Shown here one piece after another: positions 44,649-54,167 of a stretch of 64,000 bases of DNA. The DNA lies in the NCBI RefSeq assembly GCF_000226115.1, contig NC_016457.1, forward strand, positions 1,550,001 through 1,614,000, read 5' to 3'. This DNA is from Thermothielavioides terrestris NRRL 8126. Its lineage: Eukaryota > Ascomycota > Sordariomycetes > Sordariales > Chaetomiaceae. The notes beneath the pieces are model-generated. The model saw only the letters and a program-made list of their open reading frames with translations. It did no database searches and was not told where the DNA came from. Within the stretch, counting starts at the first letter, position 1, and each line of letters opens with the position of its first letter. Position numbers and translations under genes: made by a program.

Positions 44649-46163
44649 ATGGCCTTCATCCAAGACCCCCGCCTCCGCCAGCGGTGGAACCAGCTGTCGC
44701 ACACGACCGAGGCCGTGACGTCGGACGCGGCCGCGGGCATCTGGTCGTTCGGCCACCGGTACGTGGGGCCGTGCGTGGGCGCGGTGGCGGGCGCCGTCGA
44801 CGCCTGCGTGAGCGTGTGCGTGGGCGGCCGGGACGAGCGCGCGCGCCGCGCCCGCGAGCGCGACCGCGGCGCCCGCCGCGTCGAGCACAGCTTCGACTTC
44901 TACGACGACTGGGAGGCCGACCTCGACGCCGAGTTCCCCGGCTTCGTCGGCGGTGCGGACGAGGACGGGCTGCATGCCGGCGGTGCCGGTGGTGGGGGGA
45001 GTGGCAGCGGCGGGTTGTGGGGAGGGTGGATGGGGCGCGGGGAGAATTGGGATCGGCTGCTTGCTGGGACGGGGTCGGGGCATAGAGGGTCCCGTGGGGT
45101 GGGAGGGAGCGGTGCGGGTGGCGGCGATGTGGTCGACCAGCCGAGGCGGAGGAGGGGGATGAGTTACGGGACGAGAGGCGCGGTCAGGAGGAAGGTGTCT
45201 AGCGAGGAGGACCCGAACGTCATTCCGCGGACGGCGCCGCTGGGCTTTCTGGGGAGGTTGCCCTTCAAGATCGTGGGATCATTGAGGTACAAGCCGTCGG
45301 CCGCCAATTTGAGGGAGCATCCAGGTAGTGGGGGAACGGCACAGGGGTATCAAGGGTCGGCGGGACAGGAGGAGCGTGAGCCATTACTGGGGAGCAGCGA
45401 AGAGGAGGACGCCGCACGACGCCAGAAGGGGTCGCCGCGGCAAAGAGCCAGGTCGAGGAGCGACACCACCACATCGGGGGACACGTCGAGCTCATACAGG
45501 TCACGAGGGGATCTGTTCCCGAGCGATGGCGAAGGCGACGAGGACGCGGTCCCGCTGGACGACGAGTTCACAGTGGCTTTGGAGCGCGTCGACGACCAGG
45601 GCAGCACCAGAACGCACAACAGCAAGGGGAAACGGCCTGCAGACAGAGACAGGAACCTATCTAGGACGCATTCGCGGACGACATTGTCGTCGGGAAACAC
45701 GCCGAATGATTCCCGGGGCAGCAGCAACCCCGTTTCCCCTTCCCGGACCATGGAGGAGGCAATGGGGTTCCCTTCGCTGGAAGACCTCCAGCGGGAAGAG
45801 GAGCAAGCCGAAAGGGAAGAGCACGAGGAACTCGAACGCAGGCGGCAGGCTGCCGCGCAACTGGCCGTGCAGCGGGGGCTGAGCAAGGACCCGTCAGGCC
45901 GCGCTTCGGAGGCAACCGGCGGGATAGAGGGAAAGGACGGCTCGCTGGATCGAGAAGCTCCACTCCGACCTCCTGAGGGGCAAGTCCCCGGCGCAAGCCC
46001 TGGTGCAACCGGTGACGCCGAGTCGGGGGAGGTGGAGGTGGAGGAGCCAAAGCCGCGGTCTGCAATATCTCCGGAGCCGGCGCTCTCGCCGACGCTCAAA
46101 GCGAATGGCGAGTCGCGGGTCCAAAGCACGTTTGTGCCGGCGCGGCTGCCGCATTTTGACTGA
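44649..46163 (+). CDS. Unrecognised 504-aa protein
   Basis: I do not recognise this family. It is a single open frame with strong GC-rich coding bias and an A-rich leader before AAAATGG. Residues 1-30 (MAFIQDPRLRQRWNQLSHTT) look ordered. Residues about 37-60 (RYVGPCVGAVAGAVDACVSV) are small and hydrophobic and could lie in a membrane. A Tyr/Asp motif follows (FDFYDDWEADLDAEFPGF). A second possibly conserved block is about 175-215 (PRTAPLGFLGRLPFKIVGSL). The rest is Ser/Gly/Glu-rich and predicted disordered, with a charged helix at about 375-410 (LQREEEQAEREEHEELERRR). It could be a membrane-attached regulatory protein; that is a guess. Confidence 0.7.
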   Translation: MAFIQDPRLRQRWNQLSHTTEAVTSDAAAGIWSFGHRYVGPCVGAVAGAVDACVSVCVGGRDERARRARERDRGARRVEHSFDFYDDWEADLDAEFPGFVGGADEDGLHAGGAGGGGSGSGGLWGGWMGRGENWDRLLAGTGSGHRGSRGVGGSGAGGGDVVDQPRRRRGMSYGTRGAVRRKVSSEEDPNVIPRTAPLGFLGRLPFKIVGSLRYKPSAANLREHPGSGGTAQGYQGSAGQEEREPLLGSSEEEDAARRQKGSPRQRARSRSDTTTSGDTSSSYRSRGDLFPSDGEGDEDAVPLDDEFTVALERVDDQGSTRTHNSKGKRPADRDRNLSRTHSRTTLSSGNTPNDSRGSSNPVSPSRTMEEAMGFPSLEDLQREEEQAEREEHEELERRRQAAAQLAVQRGLSKDPSGRASEATGGIEGKDGSLDREAPLRPPEGQVPGASPGATGDAESGEVEVEEPKPRSAISPEPALSPTLKANGESRVQSTFVPARLPHFD

Positions 46164-46596
46164 TTCTCAGGGCGCGAAACACGTACATGGGTACCCGCGG
46201 ACGGAGACGGGGTCATAATTGTGGCGGCTCATGAGTGCTTGGACCAACCACGCTTGATTCCAAATAAGGGCATGGGGAGCGGAATGAAACACCCGATGTC
46301 CTATTTACTGTACGATGTGCTTTGGCTCTGGGCATTAATATCTGGCGTTGGCGGGTTTTAGATACGCAGTTACGGGCCACGATAAATGTTGCATGAAATT
46401 CATGAATAGTTATATGCCGGTTGGTGCTCCTAAGGGGAGAGATGGCATGCCTAGGCAGTTTGATGGTGTCTATACTGCTGTACATCGCTTGCGAACATCA
46501 TACACAGAAGAAAGAGCGTGTTAGCGTAATTGTTTGCTAAGGTGTTGTTGGGGACTGGGGGGGAGTGACGATATGAAAACAAGGCTTTATTTGAAG

Positions 46597-46598
46597 GA

Positions 46599-46629
<31 letters not shown>

Positions 46630-46650
46630 GAAAAGAAAAGAAAAGAAAAT
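46597..46650. repeat. Poly(A) and (AAAAG)n tract
   Basis: About 24 consecutive A followed by repeated AAAAG words, on the sense strand about 430 bp after the 504-aa gene stop. Confidence 0.85.
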
Positions 46651-46792
46651 CAATGAAACAATTTGCTTGGTTATGAAAGGACCGCAGGGAAATGTGATCG
46701 TCATCTATAGAGGCTGCTTATGATTCCAACTGTCACATACGGCCATAGACAGCAGAAAGCTCGGGATCGGTGACGACTAGGGAATCCCCAGT

Positions 46793-46793
<1 letters not shown>

Positions 46794-46860
<67 letters not shown>
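46794..46860. repeat. 67-nt poly(T) tract
   Basis: Uninterrupted T for 67 positions. It is far longer than any other homopolymer in the window and may be a length-variable site or an assembly artefact. Confidence 0.85.
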
Positions 46861-46863
<3 letters not shown>

Positions 46864-47349
46864 TGTATGGATTTCTTCCGCGTCCCATTCCCCCTTGGGC
46901 GCCCCGTCTGAGGCCACATGCAGAGATGCCTCGGCTCCTCCCGCAGCGCCACGGCTCCCCCGCATCTTGGCTCTCGGTGGGACCAGGGGCTTGTCTGCTT
47001 GTTCCCGGTGCCTGTTGGGGGTGTTGAAAGCTCAGATCACCCACCACCTGGTTGGTGACTGTGAGGGAGGTGTTCTTGTGAAGCGGCTTGTTCGGAGTTG
47101 GTCGTCTCGTACTTTTTGTGGTCATCTCGCCCCTGTATCTCCCTTCACTTAGCGCTGCTATCTCTTCGTCCCAGTGGTCTTGAAGTTGTTGCTCTCTCTG
47201 CCCGTGCAAGACGCAGCAGCTTCTGGCCAACCCACTCACCTGCCTTCCTTCAGCCGTGTCACCTAGCGCTTGTAGTTCGTGCACCGAATATCCTCATTCC
47301 CGATCTTCCAAAGCCTGAGATCTTCTTATCCTCTCAACGCCGACACACG

Positions 47350-48488
47350 ATGTCTTCCCAACCCCAAACCGGCCCAATCACCACCCCGCTCACAACCCTC
47401 CTCGGCATCCGCCGTAAGCCGTCCTCTCTCCCTATTACCACTCCCAACTTTCCCAACATCCAATCTAACCCTCCGGGGCAGACCCCATCCTCCTGGCCGG
47501 CATGGCGCGCACGTCCGGCGCCGCGCTCGCCGCGGCGGTCTCCAACGCGGGCGGCCTGGGCGTGGTGGGCGGCTTCATGTACACGCCGGAGCAGCTGCGC
47601 GAGATCGTGGCGGAACTCAAGGCGCGGCTGCGCGCGCCGGACCTGCCGTTCGGCATCGACCTGGCGCTGCCGCAGGTCGGCGGCGGCGCGCGCGCGACCA
47701 ACCACGACTACACGGGCGGCCGGCTCGACGAGCTGGTCGGCGTCGCCATCGAGTCCGGCGCGCGCCTGTTCGTCAGCGCCGTCGGCGTGCCGCCGCGCGA
47801 GGTCATCGAGCGGCTGCACGCTGCCGGGATCTTGGTCATGAACATGGTTGGGCATCCGAAACATGCCGTCAAGGCGCTGGAGCGCGGGGTGGATATGGTG
47901 TGTGCGCAGGGAGGGGAGGGCGGAGGGCATACCGGCGACGTGGCGAGCAGCGTGCTGATTCCGGCCGTGGTGGACGTGGCCAGGCGGTATAGGCCGAAGA
48001 TGCTGGGCGGGGAGCAGCCGGCGATCGTGGTGGCGGCCGGGGGGATTTCGAATGGGAGGGGCTTGGCCAGCTCGTTGATGCAGGGCGCGGCCGGGGTGTG
48101 GGTGGGCACGAGGTTCGTGGCCAGCGTTGAGGCCGGGTGTAGCGAGGAGCACAAGAGGGCGGTGGTCAGTTGTGGGTTTGAGGACACGGAGCGCACGCTG
48201 GTGCTGAGCGGGCGGCCGCTGAGGATGAAGACGAACGACTACATCCGGAAGTGGCACGCGCAGCCGGACAGGATACAGGAGCTCTGCAGCAAGGGGATCG
48301 TCCCGCTCGAGCATGATCTCGAGCAGGGCAATGAGGTTGACGTGCCGCATCTCATGGGGCAGGTGGCCGGCGCCATCGACAAGATCCAGCCGGCCGGCGA
48401 GATCGTCGACGAGATGGTGGCCGAGGCGGTCGAGATGCTCAAGCTGGCGAACACATATTTGGGCGGGAACAAGCCAAGCAAGCTGTGA
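47350..48488 (+). CDS. Nitronate monooxygenase (2-nitropropane dioxygenase family)
   Basis: FMN-dependent TIM-barrel enzyme that oxidises alkyl nitronates, detoxifying propionate-3-nitronate and similar compounds. Two exons, 47350-47413 and 47482-48488, give 356 aa. The join yields LLGIRHPILLAGMARTSGA, the usual N-terminal flavin-binding start. AVSNAGGLGVVGGFMYTPEQL, AQGGEGGGHTGD and VVAAGGISNGRGLASSLMQGA with GVWVGTRF are the FMN-phosphate and active-site segments. The length is typical of fungal members. It is not part of a visible cluster. Confidence 0.93.
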
Positions 48489-49416
48489 TAAGCATCGTGG
48501 AGCAGTTGCGGTCTCTCAGCAAGCAATTAACATCCTGGCTTAGGCATGTATTCTATCATGCAAAAACCAACGACATCCCTTTGTTCCGCCTGGAACCGCT
48601 CGCGCTCAAGGAAGGATCCTGCTGAAGATGGTATGCAGAAGTCTACGTTCAGTCGGGGAGAACCGCAGGCACCGCCGCAAGTCCCGTAGGTATCTCCATA
48701 TAACTTGGAGGTCTTCTTACGATGTCAACGCCGGACAAGAGAATATAGGCAAAGACTAAGTAAGCAAGTGAAGAGAGGACGAAGGGCGAACAAGGGTTGA
48801 CTCGGCGAACCCGATCAGCCATATGCAAATATAAGCAATGGTAGAGTTGTCCAGAACAACTCAGTCAAGATGCCAACGTGGGGTCGGCCCCTTCGTCGAC
48901 CTTGTGAACATGAGCAGACGGACAGGCAATCGAACGTAGTTCGCGGGTCAAATATCTGACACCAGTTCCACTTGGACTTGGATAGACTCGGCTGCGGCTT
49001 CGGCTGAACCAGGGCGCGGATCGTTTCTGAGCTTGCAATACAACAAGCTCTCTAATAGTCTTATATTAGCCACACAGACTTTCTCGAGCTTCGGAGCCGC
49101 GTCTCGGACCGCTGGACAAGCTGGGCACAAGAGTTTAGCCGTTGCCGAGTGGAACTGCTCCGGGTGCTGCGAATGCGAGTTGAGGAGTACCGAGTCCTGC
49201 CTAGGTGCGCCCGAGGAGGCACCACGGGGCTCTGTGGCCTGTAGACAAGCGTCACTAAGGCATCGTCGCCGGCCAGAAGTAGCCAGAGTGTCGAGCACCT
49301 CCTCGGTACGAAGAACCCAGGTTTAGGGCGACGCGTCGGGCCTCATAGGCGAAGCCGTATCGTGATACGGATGACGCCCAGATCCGTCGTCTCAAGCACA
49401 CATCCTTCGCAAGCCT
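48489..49416. other. Convergent intergenic region
   Basis: Holds the 3' flanks of the nitronate monooxygenase and NAT3 genes. No gene is recognised. Confidence 0.55.
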
Positions 49417-50074
49417 CTACCACACGTCAGAGGGATCGACCTCGTACTTCTCACCGTCCTCCCTGACATGCTCCCTGTTGACGTCCCTCTTCATGGGCTT
49501 GCGCATGTCGTACGCGTCCTCGCTCGACAGCGTCGGATCGCTCGAATGGTCGCCGTAGTAGTCCTTCACGACCCGGAAGACGCTGTACCCCATGCTCTTG
49601 TAGAAGGCGATGGCCTTGTGGTTGCTGACGCGCACGAACAGGTCGACGAACCAGGCATTGTTCGCGTCGGCGGCGACCTCGAGCTGCTCCGTCAGCAGCC
49701 TGCCGATGCCGAGGCGGCGGGCCTCGGGGGCCACCGTGACGGCGGTGATGTGGGCGTGCCACGGCAGGTAGTGCTCCGAGAAGCGGTACACGTCGGGCGA
49801 GGACTCGAGCTTGCCCATGACTGCGGGGGTGATGTCAGCGGAGCCGGGGGGGGGAGGAGGGTCACAAGGCGAAAGAAGAGAAGCGAGCTGGCAGGCGTCA
49901 ATTACTGTATCCAATGATGTTGCCATGCTGGTCCTCGGCGACCTGGAACAGTGATGGCCACTTCGCGTAGTACTGCAGGTAGAACCCCAGCTCATATGTC
50001 TCGGTGAACGGATCTAAATTGCATTTCGAGAGCTTGTGCAGGTCGTCGGGCCGGAACCTGCGGAAGTTGGCCAT
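49417..50074 (-). CDS. NAT3: NatB N-terminal acetyltransferase catalytic subunit
   Basis: Co-translationally acetylates protein N-termini starting Met-Asp/Glu/Asn/Gln, as a complex with Mdm20/Naa25 on the ribosome. Two exons, 50074-49906 and 49820-49417, give 190 aa. The N-terminus MANFRRFRPDDLHKLSKCNL and the segment DPFTETYELGFYLQYYAKWP are hallmarks of Naa20. The acetyl-CoA motif is RRLGIGRLL in VTVAPEARRLGIG. FVRVSNHKAIAFYKSMGYSVFR and YYGDHSSDPTLSSEDAYDMRK complete the GNAT fold and the NatB tail. Length matches the family (178-195 aa). Confidence 0.96.
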
Positions 50075-50526
50075 TGTACTGGCTGGCCCGGCGGCCTTGG
50101 GTTGTCGAAGCTGTCTTGAACGCTGAGCCAACGAGAGCTACCTGTGGTGTGGGAGAAAATGTCTTGGCGCGCCAGGAATGGATCTCGACGAAGCCATCCG
50201 ATCGCGCGCCGTCAGACGCACCTACCCCACGGTGAAGGAACGAGTCGTCAGCCGGATAGGTTGTGGAGCGATAGGTATCGATATCCGTATTTGTCTCCTT
50301 GCTTGATCAAGCAGTTCCTGAGAGCCCCTTAACTTTACTGTATGAGTATGGTACTAGGGGTTTGGAGCCCGCTTCGCGGGCTCGTGGGTTTTTTGTCTGC
50401 ATTTTTACATCACATGACTTGCTTACTGTTACTACCTCCTGCCCACCTGCATTACCTGCGTACTCCTGGCCCACGGCTTGCCTCCCGGCCTACGGCTCCC
50501 ACAGTTGCCTACCTACCTTACCTAGG
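50075..50526. other. NAT3 5' flank
   Basis: Contains a perfect 8-bp stem with a TTC loop at 50365-50383 (GAGCCCGC/GCGGGCTC) and, at its end, CCTACCT/CCTAGGTAGG-rich sequence leading into the minisatellite. No gene is seen. Confidence 0.6.
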
Positions 50527-51060
50527 TAGGTACGTTGTGCCTACGTTATACCCCCAGTGCTCGCGCTGTGCCCCCGGTGCCCGCGTTCTACCCCCGGTGC
50601 CCACGTTGTGGCCCTGGTGCCTACGTTGTGCCCCCGGTGCCCGCGTTGTGCCCCCGGTGCCCGCGTTGTGCCGGCAAGCCCCCGGTGCCCACGGCATGCC
50701 CCTGGTGCCCGCGTTATGGCCCTGGTGCCTGTGTTGTGCCTATGGCATGCCCCCGGTGCCCACGGTATGCCCCCGGTGCCTGCGTTGTGCCCCCGGTGCC
50801 CGCGTTGTGGCCCTGGTGCCCGCGTTGTAGCCCCGGTGCCCGCGTTGTGGCCCCAGTGCCCACGGTATGCCCCCGGTGCCCGCGTTGTGCCCACGGCATG
50901 CCCCCGGTGCCCACGGCATGCCCCCGGTGCCCACGGCATGCCCCCGGTGCCCACGGCATGCCCCCGGTGCCCACGTTGTGCCCCCAGTGCCCACGGCATG
51001 CCCCCGGTGCCCACGTTGTGCCCCCGGTGCCCGCGTTGTGGCCCCGGTGCCGCCCGCGGT
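50527..51060. repeat. 20-bp minisatellite, about 24 units
   Basis: Unit of the form TGCCCCCGGTGCCCACGTTG with variants GTTGTG, GGCATG and GGTATG at one end and CCCTGG/CCCAGT in the core. Units are spaced 20 bp, with a few offsets. Because the unit lacks stop codons in every frame, long CPRCP-type and GHRGH-type frames appear on both strands; none is a gene. Flanks carry a related GCGTACGGCTCCCCCGGTT word. Confidence 0.9.
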
Positions 51061-52221
51061 ATGCCCTGCGTACGGCTCCCCCGGTTGCGTACGGCTCCCC
51101 CAGATGCCGACCTGCCTACGGCTGGCCCAGTTGCCCAGGCACCTGCGTACGGCTCCCCCGGTTCCACGGTGCGGGCGCGTAGCCTCCGATGCAGGCGCGT
51201 AGAGAAAAGGAGGAAAAAGGAAAACAAAACAATAGGGAAAGGAAATGACGATTTAGCCGTAAGCCAATGGAAGGGAGAGGAAAAATCACTAACAGTCATG
51301 TACCCTGCACCTGTTATTTGTTAACGGCCTAGAAGGTGGAGTGCAATAACAATTAGTTAAGGAAGACCCCTGTTTCGCGGCCAAAAGGACTATCGCAGTA
51401 ACCGGAAAAATCTGGGCAGTTGTGTAGTATATATATTAGATTTCGCCTGCACGTCACTTGGAGGCGTTCACCTCGACCGCTCGGTTGGCTGCGGCGGGCC
51501 CCTGTGGGGCGCCTTCCAGTTCCGTAACCTGTGAGACACATTACCTGGTATCTGTTACGGTACCTGGTAGTTAAGGCGGTACCTTTGGGACGGGAGGGTG
51601 CACACAGCAGCCCGATGGGCTCAAATAACACAACCAACACTTAACGTGTGACCCGACATCAAGTACATCAATTGGAGGACTCGTTTTGTCTAAAACACTG
51701 CTCTGGTCTTTTTAAGGCAATGCTGCGTTGACACCCGAAACGACAGCGGCACAATGTCTCTGGCCTGCTAACCCCGGTTGATGAATTAGCTTCCTGGTAC
51801 CTGGTATCTTCGTGCATTCTCTGCTTTTCAAACAATCCCAGCGGAGGGTTGACCTCTGCTCTGACATCGAGCATCGCTATTTTTCCCCCTGCCGGCTAAC
51901 CCATCCAACCGCCTTGCACCTTTGTGTCCCACCGGATCCGCGTAGTAAGCTATAGACCGCGCAGTCTACTATACCCAACCTTTCTGCGACTCTGTTTCTC
52001 CGCAACAGAGGACGCATGAACCTGACGATAACCACGGCAACGCTTCCCCAGCCAACTGCGCATTTCAAAGGAACCTACCATCGCCTCTGCTGGGAAACGA
52101 ACGACGAAAGACAAGAGTCCAGCACGTTCACGGCCGGTGACATAGGCAGCGATACCGCGTCTCCCCAACTGCGCCAGCGAACGAACTGCACAACTCATCG
52201 ACCTCAGACCAGCCGTCCAAC
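51061..52221. other. Intergenic, minisatellite to the 394-aa gene
   Basis: First 120 bp hold degenerate TACGGCTCCCCC words. The stretch 51530-51600 is rich in TACCTGGTA/GGTACC. No gene is recognised before 52222. Confidence 0.55.
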
Positions 52222-53475
52222 ATGTCGTCTCCGCAAACACCGCGGCACTCCCCGCACCCCTCCCTCGACTTCCACTCCGCCGCCTCCTACACCTCGTACT
52301 CTCCGCAACAGGACCGCCGTCAGTCCAAGGCCTCCTCGTACAACGACTCCTCCATGGACCTGGGCATTTCCGGCGGTGGCGCCGGGGCTGACGGAGGTGG
52401 CGGCCTGGGGAATTTAGCTGACGAGCTGGCCGGCGCCTTCTCTGACGGCGAGGATGACTACGACGGGTATGACGACGGGGCATACGACGGGGAGGATCCG
52501 GGCGCGGACAACGAGGCAAGGACACCGGGGATAAGCCTGGACGAAGCAACAGGGGAGAGAAACGATGACGGGGTGAGGGATAGTGGTGTGGATATCGAGA
52601 GTCCGTCAGCGGCGGGGAGGGGCCATCGAAGTCAGGGGAGCCTAGGGTTGCCGTCCCATGGGCGCGGTCACCGGCGGAAGGGCAGCGAGTATGACGGGAG
52701 CGAGTACGGGAGCGAGTCCGATCTGGAGTCTCCCGGCATGCCGCCCAAGTTGGTCGAGAAGATCGACGAGGTTGAGTCCTTGGCACGGAGGGGCGCAGAA
52801 AACAACGGCTCGCCCGCAGACGGCGCCTTCAAGCGGCTCACCGACAGCCTGAGGGATCTCGGATCGCAGGGTGGCATCGAGGGAGGCGCGTCGAGGTTAG
52901 TCTATGCAACCCCCGCCCTTCACCCTCACTCAAACGCATACATAACTGACCCAACCTTCCATAGATTAATAACCGCCCACTCCGCCCTCACAACCCACCT
53001 CTCGCACCAGACCCGCCAGCTGCACAACCTGACCTTCCCGCTCCTCTCCCCGCTCGTCGCACCTCCCGAACCGGAAACCATCGACGCGCTGCTCCCGATG
53101 CTGCTGACCCTGCCGGAGCTGATGCCGCGGCCCTCGACGGCGGCGCTGCAGTCGCTGTCCTCGCTGCACGCGCTGACCGCCGACCTGGCGCACACGCTCA
53201 ACTACCTGTCGGACACGCTGCACATGGCGCGGCAGACGACGACGACGGCGGCGCGGCGGCTCAAGAGCGCGCGCGACCTGGTCGCCGAGCTGCGCCGCGA
53301 CGAGGAGCTGCGCGACGAGGGCCGCCGCTGGCTCGACCGCGGCCGCTGGGGCGAGCGCCTCGCCCGCCGCGAGTGCGCCCTCGTCTGCGGCGACGTCGTC
53401 GGCGGCTTCGAGGCCGTCTGCGACTCCTGGCGCGAGCGCCTGCGCGCCCTCGCCGAGGAGTCCGCGCATGCTTGA
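52222..53475 (+). CDS. Unrecognised 394-aa protein
   Basis: I do not recognise this family. Exons 52222-52895 and 52965-53475 flank a 69-nt intron (GTTAGT donor, ACATAACTGAC branch, CATAG end); since 69 is a multiple of three and has no stop, retention would add 23 residues in frame. Residues 1-170 are Ser/Gly/Asp-rich with DSGVDIESPSAAG and repeated EYDGSEYGSESDLESPG. Residues about 175-225 (MPPKLVEKIDEVESLARRG, FKRLTDSLRDLG) and about 225-394 look helical, ending RRWLDRGRWGERLARRECAL and VCGDVVGGFEAVCDSWRERL. A scaffold or cytoskeletal adaptor role would be a guess. Confidence 0.75.
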   Translation: MSSPQTPRHSPHPSLDFHSAASYTSYSPQQDRRQSKASSYNDSSMDLGISGGGAGADGGGGLGNLADELAGAFSDGEDDYDGYDDGAYDGEDPGADNEARTPGISLDEATGERNDDGVRDSGVDIESPSAAGRGHRSQGSLGLPSHGRGHRRKGSEYDGSEYGSESDLESPGMPPKLVEKIDEVESLARRGAENNGSPADGAFKRLTDSLRDLGSQGGIEGGASRLVYATPALHPHSNAYITDPTFHRLITAHSALTTHLSHQTRQLHNLTFPLLSPLVAPPEPETIDALLPMLLTLPELMPRPSTAALQSLSSLHALTADLAHTLNYLSDTLHMARQTTTTAARRLKSARDLVAELRRDEELRDEGRRWLDRGRWGERLARRECALVCGDVVGGFEAVCDSWRERLRALAEESAHA

Positions 53476-54059
53476 GGAGGGCATGGAAACGTGAACTGGG
53501 AAGGGGGTTTGCGAAACTGGAGAATTGGGGTTTCCCCTGACTGCTGGTGGGGAAAGGGGTGCCTGGTGGTGGGTGGATTTAGTCGACACAACCTGACGGC
53601 GCCTTTTTTTTCTCCCCTTTGTCTTTTTGCGTTTCCGATGACGATGATGTGTCGGTGCATATACGGTGGATAGTGCCATGATATGCATATACCACAAGCG
53701 GCGTTCTCGGGAGGCACGAGGAGGAGCGTGGGATGGTGGGGTGTCTAATGCAGGAGGGACAGTTCCCGGACAAGAGGGTTGACATAGATGCGGAAGGGTT
53801 AGATCTAGCCTTGCTAGCGGACCTCTTCTTTTGAACGGCATGGTCCGGAAGGGTATGGCAATAGACGAAGTAATGAGACTGTGTTTCGCAGCCGTGTTGA
53901 AGGATCTATCTGCCCTGTCGCCCCTTACCACTCTCTCCGCTGCACGGAATGCTGTACTTGAGATAGTTTTTCCCCGGTCCGCCGGTTCGTTTATGAAAGT
54001 CTATAACAAGCGTAAACCGCTCTAACCCAGCGTCTAACTAAGCACACTCACTCACTCAG
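53476..54059. other. Convergent intergenic region
   Basis: Lies between the 394-aa gene and the M16 metallopeptidase 3' end. No gene is recognised. Confidence 0.55.
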
Positions 54060-54136
54060 TCAGTCCATATCCTCGTCAGAGCCTGACGCATACGACCCGT
54101 CCTCCATCTCATCATCCTCATCCCCATCCTCATCTC

Positions 54137-54167
<31 letters not shown>

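Larger units (their letters stand above)
46164..47349. other. Intergenic with long homopolymers
   Basis: Spacer of 1.2 kb holding a poly(A)/AAAAG tract and a 67-nt poly(T) tract. No gene is recognised. The part 47098-47349 is open in frame but shows no homology and is taken as nitronate monooxygenase leader. Confidence 0.6.

Noticed and set aside
50535..51324. Cys/Pro-rich frames of 215-255 codons in the minisatellite
   Set aside because: They result from a 20-bp unit without stop codons and occur on both strands and in several phases. No flanking splice or start context supports a gene.
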